64,000 nt of DNA from Bacillus sp. es.034 (GCF_002563655.1 NZ_PDIY01000001.1:3942001-4006000); one strand, 5' to 3'. Numbered from the stretch's first letter, positions 27,024 through 35,396 are shown. Program-made: numbers and translations. The notes: generated from the letters alone by a model not told the origin.

Positions 27024-27434
27024 TTAAGCAAATAAGAGTGCATCTATTGAAAAGCTCCCTGCTCCGACAAGGGCTACCCCAAGTGCCACAACAATGAGCA
27101 TCACATTATATTCTGTACCATTTTGTGTCGCCCAATAACCATTTACACCATGAACTTTCACGATGGCCACGATCATGGTGCCTATGATGAGTAGTGCTCC
27201 TAATGGTGTAAGGAAGCCTGCGGCAAACAACAATCCACCCGCTACTTCGGATATCCCTGCAAGTAACGCCATTGTTCTTCCCGGCTTGATTCCAATCGAC
27301 TCAAAGAAACCTCCTGTGCCCTGTACACCATGACCTCCGAACCACCCGAATAATTTCTGTGTTCCGTGGGCAGCGAATGTCAATCCCACTACTAAACGAA
27401 TAACCAATAAACCGAACGCAGCCAATGCTGTCAT
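27024..27434 (-). CDS. DoxX-family membrane protein (MhqP/YfiD-like)
   Basis: A 136-residue protein with four transmembrane helices and the DoxX motifs RLVVGLTFAAHGTQKLFGWF near the start, GISEVAGGLLFAAGFLTPLG in the middle and KVHGVNGYW. Relatives MhqP and CatD in B. subtilis belong to quinone/catechol-stress operons. AGGAGG precedes the ATG. Three copies of an MhqR-type operator lie upstream (27510-27582). With the downstream wrbA it probably forms a quinone-detoxification unit. Biochemical role of DoxX proteins is unsettled. Confidence 0.85.
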   Translation of the reverse strand: MTALAAFGLLVIRLVVGLTFAAHGTQKLFGWFGGHGVQGTGGFFESIGIKPGRTMALLAGISEVAGGLLFAAGFLTPLGALLIIGTMIVAIVKVHGVNGYWATQNGTEYNVMLIVVALGVALVGAGSFSIDALLFA

Positions 27435-27509
27435 CTTTTTTCCTCCTTCATGTTTTCCCTTCGAGATTCACCTTCAAACATTTCAAATTCAATTATTCTT
27501 ACGTCAATT

Positions 27510-27582
27510 ATCTTGAATATGAGATATATAATTAAAAAAATAAGACATGTTATCTCGAATATGATTATTTTGATTTCGAGAT
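27510..27582. promoter_or_regulatory. Cluster of MhqR-like operator sites
   Basis: ATCTTGAATATGAGAT (27510-27525) and ATTTTGATTTCGAGAT (27567-27582) each match 13 of 16 positions of the MhqR palindrome ATCTCGAATTCGAGAT, which I know from B. subtilis. ATCTCGAATATGATTA (27552-27567) matches 11. They lie in the AT-rich leader/promoter of the DoxX gene, suggesting repression relieved by quinones. Confidence 0.6.
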
Positions 27583-27654
27583 AATTGTATAACATTCTTC
27601 TCTGCTCTGTCAATAACTATTTTCAACATTTATTGAAATGGGTTTTAGGAAAAA

Positions 27655-27693
27655 AAAGAGGTCCGTCCCTGTTCACGAGGGACGGACCTCTTT
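27655..27693 (-). terminator. Terminator hairpin with AGGGACGGACCT arms
   Basis: A perfect 16-bp stem: AAAGAGGTCCGTCCCT and AGGGACGGACCTCTTT around a 7-nt loop, with a T-run on the minus strand. It ends the aldo/keto reductase gene. Its arms carry a 12-mer repeated elsewhere in the window. Confidence 0.9.
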
Positions 27694-27698
27694 ATAGA

Positions 27699-28529
27699 TT
27701 AAAAATCGAAGTTGTCTGGATCTGGACCAAAACGTTCGTCCAGATTTAGTTGGTTGATTTGATTCATCTCTTCCAGTGAAAGCTCGAAGTTGAACAGATC
27801 TGCATTTTCTTTGATGCGGTTTTCATGAACCGACTTTGGAATGATGATGACATCATTCTGAAGGTGCCAGCGCAGAATCACCTGTGCAGCAGACTTTTCA
27901 TGCTTCTCTGCAATGTGGTTTAATGTAGGTTCATCCAATACACGCCCTTGAGCAATCGGGGACCACGCTTCTACGGCGATATTTTGTGAAGCACAGAATT
28001 CTCTTATTTTTTCCTGATTCAGACGAGGATGTAACTCGATTTGATTTAATACAGGCTTTTCATTGCTGTTTTTCATCAGATCTTCCAGATGATGCTGATG
28101 GAAGTTACTTACACCGATGGATTTGATCAATCCTTCGCCATGAAGTCTCTCCATTGCTTTCCATGTATCATTGTACTTCCCTTCTACTGGCCAGTGAATG
28201 AGATACAGGTCCAGGTACTCCATATCCAGCTTCTTCAGGCTCGTTTCAAATGCCTTTAAAGTCGTATCGTAGCCTTGATCACTATTCCACACTTTCGAAG
28301 TGATGAACAGGTCCTCTCTCGCTACTCCACCTTCTTTCACCCCTTGACCTACGCTTTCTTCATTATCGTAGATCGCGGCAGTATCGATGGAACGGTACCC
28401 TGACTGAATCGCTGTTCGAACAGCCTGCACCGTTTCAGACGGATCTTTCATTTGGTAAACTCCTAAACCGACATACGGAATTTCGATCCCGTTATGTAGC
28501 GTCTTCGTGCCCTGTAAGTTTTTCAACAT
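27699..28529 (-). CDS. Aldo/keto reductase (YvgN/YtbE glyoxal reductase type)
   Basis: A 276-residue NADPH-dependent aldo/keto reductase. Signatures in order: YRSIDTAAIYDNEESVGQG (catalytic Asp, Tyr), FITSKVWNSDQGYD (Lys), YLDLYLIHWPVEGKYNDTW (His) and VIIIPKSVHENRIKEN at the NADP site. Closest remembered relatives are B. subtilis YvgN and YtbE, which reduce methylglyoxal and other aldehydes. The start at 28529 has CAGGAGGG seven bases upstream; an earlier in-frame ATG overlaps that region. It sits near quinone-stress genes, which fits a role in reactive carbonyl removal. Confidence 0.88.
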   Translation of the reverse strand: MLKNLQGTKTLHNGIEIPYVGLGVYQMKDPSETVQAVRTAIQSGYRSIDTAAIYDNEESVGQGVKEGGVAREDLFITSKVWNSDQGYDTTLKAFETSLKKLDMEYLDLYLIHWPVEGKYNDTWKAMERLHGEGLIKSIGVSNFHQHHLEDLMKNSNEKPVLNQIELHPRLNQEKIREFCASQNIAVEAWSPIAQGRVLDEPTLNHIAEKHEKSAAQVILRWHLQNDVIIIPKSVHENRIKENADLFNFELSLEEMNQINQLNLDERFGPDPDNFDF

Positions 28530-28612
28530 ATTGCATCCCTCCTGATTCATTATTTTACAAACTTAAACGGCAGAAAGCTAATTTTATGATTCCCGAGTAT
28601 CCAATGATAATA

Positions 28613-28650
28613 AATAGGTCCGTCCCTCGGTTTAGAGGGACGGACCTATT
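28613..28650 (-). terminator. Terminator of helD with AGGGACGGACCT arms
   Basis: A perfect 16-bp stem: AATAGGTCCGTCCCTC and GAGGGACGGACCTATT around GGTTTA. The minus strand continues TATTATC. Same 12-mer as the hairpins at 27655 and 44423. Confidence 0.85.
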
Positions 28651-28662
28651 CTTATACCTTGC

Positions 28663-30930
28663 CTACCGACCGATAAATTGTTTTCGTTTCTTCCCTATGA
28701 ATGCAAGCTTATGAAGGGGTCGTGTCATGGCAACGTACTGCAGCTTGATGTCTAGTTCGTTTTCCGGGTTGAAGGATTCTTCCACCGCAGCGATAACCAC
28801 CACGTCAAACTCGAGTCCCTTCGAGAGATAGGAAGGAACGACGACGATCTGATCTTTCGGGATCGATTCCTGTTCTTCCAACAGCTTTACCTTCCCCGGC
28901 TGCCTCTCTTGAAGGATATCGCTTATTTCCACACAGTCCTTCATGCTTTTTCCGATGACGGCGAAGGTTTGGAATCCTTCTTTCCGTCCTGATTCTACTT
29001 TCTCCTCGATCAAGGAAGCGAGTTCATCCAATTCCACATACTCATCAAAGCTCGGAGCATCTCCATGTCGCACCACCGGATTCACTTTCGGAAAATCATA
29101 GGGTAAGAGGCTCAGCAATTTATTCGCTTCCTCCATGATTTCAATCGTCGTACGGTAGCTTTTTTGAAGCTCGGTGTACGTCGCCCTTGGAAAGATGTCC
29201 CGGTAAACCGGTTCCCAGGACTGAAGGCCCCGGTATGAGTGAATCCCTTGAGCGAGATCCCCGACCAGTGTGAACATGTCGGTCTCAAGTGCCCGCTTCA
29301 AAGAATAGAGCTGCATATAACTATAATCCTGTGCTTCATCAATGACGATGTTTTTTGCTTTGTGAAATTTATCGATGCCGAACAAATGGGATTGCAAGTA
29401 TAGGAGAATGGCCAAATCCTCTACTTCATACTGCTTTTTCTTTGCATATTTCAACGTGTACTGACAGAGCTGTTCCGCCTGTCTCACGCTGAGCTCCCCC
29501 TTTGAGTAGGAAGCAAGGCGAACGGGATCCGAAAACAACTCAATGAAATACTCATGCAGATTCTTCTTTTCAAACTGCTTCATGTATCCATTGACACTGG
29601 TACGTATCGCTTTCTTGATCTCGTCCACACGCTCGAGTTTCTTGTCCAAGGCTTTCGAGACATATTCCTTTCGGTTCCCTGCCTTTGATCGTTCAAAGAG
29701 TGCGGTTTCGATCCGCTCATCAAAGAATTTCTCGACCTTCTCAACCATTTGCTTCTTGTTCGAGCGCACATAGCTTTGAAGGAGTGACTTCAGCTTTTCC
29801 ATCCGTCGATAGATTGGCATATACGTATATTCCTCTTTAAAAAGGTGAGTGAACCTTTTGGCGGTATACAGCTTGTATTTATCCACATAGAAATCCTTTG
29901 ATGTATAAAAGCGCTGTTCGACTTCTTCTATATAATGCTCGAGAATTCTCCTGAATGGTTTAGACCCTTTGAATCCTGATATCCATGATGCAGTCTCCAC
30001 TTTTTCATCATGGGTCTCAATCAGCTGGATGAGCTTGCTATCTTCTACAATCGTAAGCTTCTTTTCTAAGCAGGTCATGACATAGTCTGTGAATGTCGTT
30101 TGCCTTACACGCTCCACCCCAAGTTCCGGGAGTGCTTCTGAAATATAGTCGATGAACAAATTACTCGGGGCCAGGATCATCAGTTGTCTCGGATCAAAGT
30201 GCTGTTTGTAGTTATAAATAAAATAAGAAATCCGGTGAAGGGCAATGGTTGTTTTCCCGCTTCCAGCCGCTCCCTGGACAATGATCGGCTTGTTCAAGTC
30301 GGCCCGGATGATCCGGTTCTGTTCCTCCTGGATCGTGGAAATGATTTCAGTCAAACGGTTACTGGAGCTTTTCGCCAATGAATCCTGAAGCAGTTCATCG
30401 GTGGTCGTTAAGTCAATATCGCGAATTTCTTCCAGGAGTCCATCCTCGATCATGTATTGCCGCTTCAGGGACAAATCTCCTTCGTACATTTCGCCTTCAG
30501 CCTCGTAGGAGACATCGCCGATCCTTCCTTCGTAGTACAGGTTTGCGATGGGGGATCTCCAGTCAACGATGATCTGCTCCTGGTTTTCCCGCTGATACAG
30601 GGAGGTCTTCCCGATATAATGCTTCTCCACCTTGCCGGAGCCCTCATGTTGAAAATCGATTCGGGCAAAGTACGGTTTCGTCTTCGCTTTCGTAAGGGAC
30701 TCCAATTCTTCTTTGGACATCTCAAAAAAGCTTGAGTTCGTCAAAATATCGATGTAGGCGGCACTCGACTCTCCCCAATCAATATCTCCAAAAGCTTTTT
30801 CCATGTTTTCCTTATACTTTTCCTTACTCGTCTGGGATGTACTGATGACAACATCAATGTAGCGTTTCGTAAACTCTAAGCGTTCTGATTCACTTGAAAA
30901 ATCGGGATGAATAGTCGATTCCTTTGTCAT
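28663..30930 (-). CDS. helD: RNA polymerase recycling ATPase HelD
   Basis: A 755-residue UvrD/Rep-like (SF1) ATPase that releases RNA polymerase from nucleic acids. The N-terminal coiled-coil arm (about 1-80) is the part that enters the secondary channel. Walker A GAAGSGKT is at 220-227, motif II VIDEAQDYSYMQ near 535, YRTTIEIMEEAN near 605, and the C-terminal KLQYVAMTRPLHKL is motif VI. Length matches B. subtilis HelD (YvgS). It is monocistronic. The leader contains a hairpin, and one full folded repeat lies upstream. Confidence 0.93.
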   Translation of the reverse strand: MTKESTIHPDFSSESERLEFTKRYIDVVISTSQTSKEKYKENMEKAFGDIDWGESSAAYIDILTNSSFFEMSKEELESLTKAKTKPYFARIDFQHEGSGKVEKHYIGKTSLYQRENQEQIIVDWRSPIANLYYEGRIGDVSYEAEGEMYEGDLSLKRQYMIEDGLLEEIRDIDLTTTDELLQDSLAKSSSNRLTEIISTIQEEQNRIIRADLNKPIIVQGAAGSGKTTIALHRISYFIYNYKQHFDPRQLMILAPSNLFIDYISEALPELGVERVRQTTFTDYVMTCLEKKLTIVEDSKLIQLIETHDEKVETASWISGFKGSKPFRRILEHYIEEVEQRFYTSKDFYVDKYKLYTAKRFTHLFKEEYTYMPIYRRMEKLKSLLQSYVRSNKKQMVEKVEKFFDERIETALFERSKAGNRKEYVSKALDKKLERVDEIKKAIRTSVNGYMKQFEKKNLHEYFIELFSDPVRLASYSKGELSVRQAEQLCQYTLKYAKKKQYEVEDLAILLYLQSHLFGIDKFHKAKNIVIDEAQDYSYMQLYSLKRALETDMFTLVGDLAQGIHSYRGLQSWEPVYRDIFPRATYTELQKSYRTTIEIMEEANKLLSLLPYDFPKVNPVVRHGDAPSFDEYVELDELASLIEEKVESGRKEGFQTFAVIGKSMKDCVEISDILQERQPGKVKLLEEQESIPKDQIVVVPSYLSKGLEFDVVVIAAVEESFNPENELDIKLQYVAMTRPLHKLAFIGKKRKQFIGR

Positions 30931-31238
30931 ACATTTCTCCTTCCAATTGTTTTAGCCGCAATGGAGAAAAAACGTCTTGCCACTTCCACCAAGGTAACGA
31001 CTCTTGGTGGGGAAAACGTTGATAACGAAAAGCGGAGGCGGCTCGATCAGGCCCGACAAGCATAAGATGAGTCTGGCGGGAAGGCGCTTTTTGCCTTTTT
31101 GAGAGACTCCGCTTATGATCTCGAGGGCCTAGACGCCGGAGCTAGACATTATAAAGACATATCGAAATCTGTAAAAATTATGTAGGCGTTTGGGAGCAGA
31201 AATATATATTATCAGATAATTCAGGAATAGACAAGTAG
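30931..31238. other. Gene-free region upstream of helD
   Basis: Contains a hairpin at 30986-31010 (CCACCAAG/CTTGGTGG) in the likely helD leader, the folded repeat at 31028-31146, and AT-rich DNA up to the terminator of the KinB-like gene. No coding frame was recognised. Confidence 0.65.
31028..31146 (+). repeat. Full copy of the AAAGCGG folded repeat
   Basis: Begins AAAAGCGGAGGCGGCTCGAT and ends GACGCCGGAGCTAGAC. Helix 1 (AGC, GGA/GGA loop, GGCGGCT with AGACGCC, one mismatch), helix 2 AGGCCC/GGGCCT, helix 3 CATAAG/CTTATG, helix 4 GAGTCT/AGACTC and helix 5 AAGGC/GCCTT can all form. Helices 2 and 4 differ in sequence from the copies at 56564 but remain paired. Confidence 0.85.
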
Positions 31239-31268
31239 AAAAACCCTCCACCTAAACAGATGAAGGGT
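31239..31268 (-). terminator. Terminator of the KinB-like kinase gene
   Basis: ACCCTTCATC pairs with GGTGGAGGGT (three G-U pairs) on the minus strand, then TTTTTC. The 5' arm overlaps the last codons. Confidence 0.8.
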
Positions 31269-32520
31269 CCTTCACTTGATCCACAGGGAACACAATATGA
31301 AAACCAGTGCCCTTACCCACTCGGCTCTCCACGGTAATGACACCCCTCATGGCTTCGATGATCCGGTAGGAAACCATCAGTCCGAGTCCCGTTCCCTTAT
31401 CCTTCGTAGAGAAATAAGGTTCGCCGAGTCTCTCTTGTTGATCCGGGGTCATTCCGACGCCGGTATCAGTGATGGAAATGCTAACGGTCCCTTTTTGAAC
31501 CTTCGAAAGAATTGTGAGTGTGCCTCCGTTAGGCATGGATTCGATGGCGTTTTTGATGATGTTGAGAAAGGCCTGTTGGAAACTGCGGGTGTTCCCTACG
31601 ATGGAGGCATCCTCAATCTGTTTTTGTACGAGCACCGATTGTTGATTGCTCAAGGGTTCCACCATGTCGGCAAGCTTATGGAGCTGTTCCGAAATGGAGA
31701 TGTTCTCCACTTGATCCGGATCCGGTTTGGCAAACGTGAGATAATCGTTGATGATTTCTTCCGCCCGGTTCAGTTCGGATGATGCGATCGTAAGATATTG
31801 TTCTCTTTTCCCCATAGGAAGATTTTCCTGATGGAGCAGCCTCAGGAAACCCTTGATCACCGTCAAAGGATTTTTCACCTCATGGGAAATGCTGGCGGCC
31901 AGCTGTGCGAGTACTTCCATCTTTTCTATTTTCACAAGTGCTTGTTTGATTTGAATCTGTTTCAGCAATGTCTCACATATGTAAGTCAGGATCAGCATGC
32001 CCAAGGAAGGGAGGAAAATAAAATTTATCAGATAGCTTTCGTCAATCACAAACACTGTCATTGCCTTCGCAATAAGAGCTGCTGCGATGGAATGGATCGT
32101 AAAGAGAACCACTGAGAATATGATCTTCTTCCTGCTTGTTAACCGGTTGAAATCGAACCATTTCATCCCGATGACCGTCAAGAGGTAGATCACGGCATAA
32201 ATCACGAGCGCCACCATACTCCAACTGTAGATCATCGTCCTTGATACCAATAAGACAGCGAGCAATGCAAGTCCTGTAAATGGTCCGCCATACAGAATGC
32301 CGAGAACAAATGGAATCATTCTGAGATCGTGGACACAGTATGGGTTATTGTATATGGGGGAAAGCATGCACAGAATAATGGCGATGCTTAAAGAAACAAG
32401 GGTTGCGAACCTTGTATACCAACCGTGTATCATCTTCTTTTCAACAAGGAAAAAAATTAAAAAAATACTCAAAATGATATAAAAGAAATTATTAATGACA
32501 TCCTGATTGAAAATAATCAT
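31252..32520 (-). CDS. kinB: Sporulation-type sensor histidine kinase, KinB-like
   Basis: A 422-residue membrane kinase. The N-terminal 180 residues form about six transmembrane helices of the 5TMR/LytS type with short loops. HisKA follows with LAASISHEVKNPLTVIKGFL (phospho-acceptor His), and HATPase with NIIKNAIESMPNGGTLTI (N box), DTGVGMTPDQ (G1) and STKDKGTGLGLMVSY. Architecture and length match B. subtilis KinB, which feeds Spo0F in the phosphorelay. No kapB is adjacent and no response regulator follows, as expected for an orphan phosphorelay kinase. The start at 32520 is selected for the AAGGGTAAGG site. Confidence 0.78.
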   Translation of the reverse strand: MIIFNQDVINNFFYIILSIFLIFFLVEKKMIHGWYTRFATLVSLSIAIILCMLSPIYNNPYCVHDLRMIPFVLGILYGGPFTGLALLAVLLVSRTMIYSWSMVALVIYAVIYLLTVIGMKWFDFNRLTSRKKIIFSVVLFTIHSIAAALIAKAMTVFVIDESYLINFIFLPSLGMLILTYICETLLKQIQIKQALVKIEKMEVLAQLAASISHEVKNPLTVIKGFLRLLHQENLPMGKREQYLTIASSELNRAEEIINDYLTFAKPDPDQVENISISEQLHKLADMVEPLSNQQSVLVQKQIEDASIVGNTRSFQQAFLNIIKNAIESMPNGGTLTILSKVQKGTVSISITDTGVGMTPDQQERLGEPYFSTKDKGTGLGLMVSYRIIEAMRGVITVESRVGKGTGFHIVFPVDQVKDPSSV

Positions 32521-32627
32521 CCTTACCCTTTGACCTTTCACGGAAATTGTCTTCTTAATAAAAATTCTACCATACAAATCCCTATATCGTTACAATTATA
32601 TATGTAACAGCGGATTTACATAGAGAA

Positions 32628-32651
32628 CTCTCCTGTAAACCTACAGGAGAG
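32628..32651 (-). terminator. Hairpin after the ATP-grasp gene
   Basis: CTCTCCTGTA and TACAGGAGAG form a perfect 10-bp stem with loop AACC. The minus-strand tail TTCTCTAT is only moderately T-rich. Confidence 0.65.
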
Positions 32652-32659
32652 CCATCACC

Positions 32660-33592
32660 TTACACCGTTTTCAGTTGTTCACCGAGATATTTTGCAAGCT
32701 CAAGCATTCCGTATTGCCCGGACTTCGACTCGGCATCTTTATTGTAATTGGTATTCGTGTTCACATCATACGTATAGATGTTGCCTTCATGGTCCTGGAT
32801 AAATTCAATCCCGGCTATATCGATTTGATTCGCATGCAAAAACGCTTCATATGATTTCAGGATCTCATGTGAAAAGTTCTCCCTGATCTGAAATTTAGGC
32901 TTGTCTTCCTGTTCCCCTACAGGACAGAATAGATCATCCACCTGGCATACGTCAGCCGGACATAATTCGAAGCCTTCCGATGTATCCACCTTCACTGCAT
33001 ACATGAACTTACCACCTATGAACTCACAGCGTGTAATTGATGCATCTGGTGCTTCGATGTACTCCTGTATGAGTGTCGTGCCGTCTAACGGTTCTTCAAA
33101 GTCGTCACTGTACACATAATTCTTCAATGCTTCCACCGATTGGAACAATTGCACCCCCAACCCTTTTCCTGCACGATTATGCTTCGTGATGAAGGATCGT
33201 TTCCCAAGCTTTTCAGCAGCTTCGATGATTTGTTCTTTCCCAACGGCTGCAATGGTTTCCGGTGTCCTGATGCCGGCAGCATTCAAGGCTGTATACTGAT
33301 TCACTTTACTAACTTCCAAGCGAAGGGCACGGCTTCCATTGAGGACCTTTCTTCCGTTTCGCTCTAACCAGGATAGAACACTCTCCGTCAATTCCGGTGC
33401 AAAACGATGGTTTCGCGTATGTGACGAGGCACTGATTCGATTATAGAAAATACCTTCCGGAGGCTTTGATGATAATTCAACGAGTCCACGATCAAGGAAC
33501 CATTCCTCATAAGGCAATTGGAGCTCATCAAGCCTGGACGTTAAATGATTGGTCCATTCACTGTTTTCATGAATGATATGAATTTTTTTCAT
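32660..33592 (-). CDS. ATP-grasp family ligase (RimK-like)
   Basis: A 310-residue protein with an ATP-grasp fold: LGKRSFITKHNRAGKGLGVQL (nucleotide-binding lysine and glycine loop, about 138-158), TTLIQEYIEAPDASITR near 185 and the Mg-binding end YTYDVNTNTNYN near 285. Such enzymes join a carboxylate to an amine with ATP. The N-terminal part reads like a RimK/glutathione synthetase pre-grasp domain. The start at 33592 is preferred over 33598 by spacing to GGGG. No neighbouring gene shows the substrate; a peptide or amino acid ligase is inferred. Confidence 0.75.
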   Translation of the reverse strand: MKKIHIIHENSEWTNHLTSRLDELQLPYEEWFLDRGLVELSSKPPEGIFYNRISASSHTRNHRFAPELTESVLSWLERNGRKVLNGSRALRLEVSKVNQYTALNAAGIRTPETIAAVGKEQIIEAAEKLGKRSFITKHNRAGKGLGVQLFQSVEALKNYVYSDDFEEPLDGTTLIQEYIEAPDASITRCEFIGGKFMYAVKVDTSEGFELCPADVCQVDDLFCPVGEQEDKPKFQIRENFSHEILKSYEAFLHANQIDIAGIEFIQDHEGNIYTYDVNTNTNYNKDAESKSGQYGMLELAKYLGEQLKTV

Positions 33593-33646
33593 GATCATTA
33601 CCCCATTTGTTCGTATGATTTTATATATATTCTTATAACACAAAGT

Positions 33647-33669
33647 AATCCTACTATAAAAGTAGGATT
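33647..33669 (-). terminator. Hairpin after the 88-residue membrane protein gene
   Basis: AATCCTACT and AGTAGGATT form a perfect 9-bp stem with a 5-nt loop. The T-run is weak. Confidence 0.55.
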
Positions 33670-33687
33670 TAGGCAATGATCATGAAT

Positions 33688-33954
33688 TTACTTTAACTTA
33701 CGATCCGTTCTCATCTGAATTTTCATGCCGCTTTTCGTCAAGAGATCACGGGCTTTGACTGGTACCGCTATGCGGGCACTCTTAAAATCGTCCTTCAGGA
33801 TGTCTCTGATTTCCTGCAGGACTTCAAGGTTGTTCGTCCGATGCGTCTTAGTAGCCTGATCACTGTCAGCTAACCGGTTCACCAGTTTAACCATTAAAAA
33901 AATACTCGTGGCAATTAGAAGAAGGTCAACCAATGAGCCCAGGAACTTCCCCAA
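33688..33954 (-). CDS. Small membrane-anchored protein of unknown function
   Basis: About 88 residues. One N-terminal transmembrane segment (FLGSLVDLLLIATSIFLMVKL) precedes a charged coiled-coil-like part (TNNLEVLQEIRDILKDD) and a basic C-terminus (MRTDRKLK). The TTG at 33954 sits eight bases after AGGAG; a GTG at 33963 would overlap the ribosome binding site. Family not recognised. It lies close to another tiny membrane protein on the same strand. Confidence 0.6.
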   Translation of the reverse strand: MGKFLGSLVDLLLIATSIFLMVKLVNRLADSDQATKTHRTNNLEVLQEIRDILKDDFKSARIAVPVKARDLLTKSGMKIQMRTDRKLK

Positions 33955-34028
33955 TCCAATCACTCCTATCTTGTCTCTAGATTACTTAAAGATATGGGGA
34001 AAAGGAGCGTGTTATGAAGGCTAATTCA

Positions 34029-34124
34029 TTATAGAAGATATTTTCCTACGATTGCGATCAATACAATACATGCGACAACTCCCATCAGAATGACGAGCAT
34101 TTTTTCTTCCTTGTTCCCCTGCAT
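34029..34124 (-). CDS. 31-residue single-span membrane protein
   Basis: ATG at 34124 with GGAGGGAAAACC upstream opens MQGNKEEKMLVILMGVVACI, continuing VLIAIVGKYLL and a TAA stop at 34029. A charged N-terminus precedes one hydrophobic helix filling the rest of the protein. The good ribosome binding site and clean composition argue that it is a real gene of the small-protein class. Function unknown. Confidence 0.6.
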   Translation of the reverse strand: MQGNKEEKMLVILMGVVACIVLIAIVGKYLL

Positions 34125-34152
34125 GGTTTTCCCTCCCTCTGAGCAGCATGAC

Positions 34153-35112
34153 TTACACGCTTCCTCGTTCAAACAATCTTGTGTTCAATATGACCGGATC
34201 AGGATGTTCCGTTTCAAGAAATAGTTTAAACGCTTCTTCCCCTACTTTTCTTATCGGTACTTCAAATGATGTGATATCGAGGGCATCGGCAAGTGGATGG
34301 TTATCAAAGCTCAGGATTGCCAGGTCGTCTGGAATCCTGATTGACCTTTTCCCCGCCTCTGCCACCATGCCAGCAGATACTTGGTCGCTCGTTACGATAA
34401 GGGCGGAGGGCTTTACCTCCATTTTATCCCATGCATTCAATACATCCCGCCCGTCCTGAAGATCGTAGCAGTCATTGAATATCCACTCGTCACGCACGGG
34501 ATGACCGGCAGCCTCTCTGCTGTCGAAGAACCCCCGGATCCGTTCTTCGCTATTTGTCCCAAATGTCCTGTGCAAACACAAGCCGATTCGCGAGTGCCCT
34601 TTAGAATAAAGATACTGGAGCCCGCTGCGAATCCCCTGATAATGATCAATGAATACCTTTTTATATGTGGGGTCGTACACATTTTCACAAAACACCACAT
34701 TAGGACTGATAAATGAAGCTAGAGCATCCAGAGGATTGGAGCGTGACGTCAGGATCAATCCATCCACTTCCTTCATCTGAAGTCGATGAAAGGCATCAAG
34801 TTCAGCCTCCCTGTCATAATCCGTCTGAAAAAGCTGGAGGTGATAACCATGTTTTAACGCTTCCCCCGCTATGCCTTGCAGAATCTCCCCAAAGTAAGGA
34901 AGATTCAAATACGGCAGAATCACGCCGATACTATAGGTTTTCCCTTTTGATAAATGAACAGCGTTCGCGTTCTTTATATAGTTTAACTGCTCCACAGCAT
35001 GGAGGACCTTTCGGCGCTTCTCTTCTTTCACATAAGGATGATCATTCAATACCCTGGAAACCGTTGACACCGAAACTCCAGCAAGCTTCGCAATACTTCT
35101 AATATTTGTCAT
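34153..35112 (-). CDS. LacI-family transcriptional regulator
   Basis: A 319-residue repressor. The HTH is at residues 2-24 (TNIRSIAKLAGVSVSTVSRV), with the hinge HPYVKEEKRRKVLHAVEQL, and a periplasmic-binding-protein-like sugar domain follows (YSIGVILPYLNLPYFGEILQ). The sensor end includes FDNHPLADALDITSFEVPI. The start at 35112 has AGGGG seven bases upstream. A perfect palindrome at 35176 lies in its own promoter, so it may be autoregulated. Regulated sugar genes are not obvious nearby. Confidence 0.88.
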   Translation of the reverse strand: MTNIRSIAKLAGVSVSTVSRVLNDHPYVKEEKRRKVLHAVEQLNYIKNANAVHLSKGKTYSIGVILPYLNLPYFGEILQGIAGEALKHGYHLQLFQTDYDREAELDAFHRLQMKEVDGLILTSRSNPLDALASFISPNVVFCENVYDPTYKKVFIDHYQGIRSGLQYLYSKGHSRIGLCLHRTFGTNSEERIRGFFDSREAAGHPVRDEWIFNDCYDLQDGRDVLNAWDKMEVKPSALIVTSDQVSAGMVAEAGKRSIRIPDDLAILSFDNHPLADALDITSFEVPIRKVGEEAFKLFLETEHPDPVILNTRLFERGSV

Positions 35113-35175
35113 ACCCATACCCCTCAAGTAACCATATTCACATCAAAAAATAACTCTTCAAAAAAACGCTTGCTC

Positions 35176-35189
35176 TGAAACGCGTTTCA
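35176..35189. promoter_or_regulatory. Candidate LacI-family operator
   Basis: TGAAACGCGTTTCA is a perfect 14-bp palindrome 64 bp upstream of the LacI-type regulator start. It does not fit the strict cre pattern, as its centre is GC, so an own-regulator site is more likely. Confidence 0.6.
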
Positions 35190-35260
35190 CACTTTAAAGT
35201 AAAATCATGCAAGGATCTCATCGTTATTTCATTCCCAAATTCTGATAAGGAGGCTATACT

Positions 35261-35389
35261 ATGCTCGGCATTTTATTCTTACCCGTTCTCTGTGCCATCA
35301 TCATCGGCGGAAGTTACGCTGCATTAAAGCCCATCCACTTCCACACTCCATACGATTTTGAGCACATCTACAACTCGAAGCTCCTTTAG
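35261..35389 (+). CDS. 42-residue small protein with N-terminal membrane segment
   Basis: ATG at 35261 with AAGGAGG at correct spacing encodes MLGILFLPVLCAIIIGGSYA followed by ALKPIHFHTPYDFEHIYNSK and ends at TAG 35389. One hydrophobic segment precedes a short aromatic, His-containing tail. A terminator follows 8 bp after the stop. Divergent from the LacI-type regulator. Family not recognised. Confidence 0.6.
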   Translation: MLGILFLPVLCAIIIGGSYAALKPIHFHTPYDFEHIYNSKLL

Positions 35390-35396
35390 TTCCTAC

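Noticed and set aside
35176-35189. Palindrome as a CcpA cre site
   Set aside because: The centre is GC rather than CG, so it fails the cre consensus; an operator for the neighbouring LacI-type regulator is more likely.
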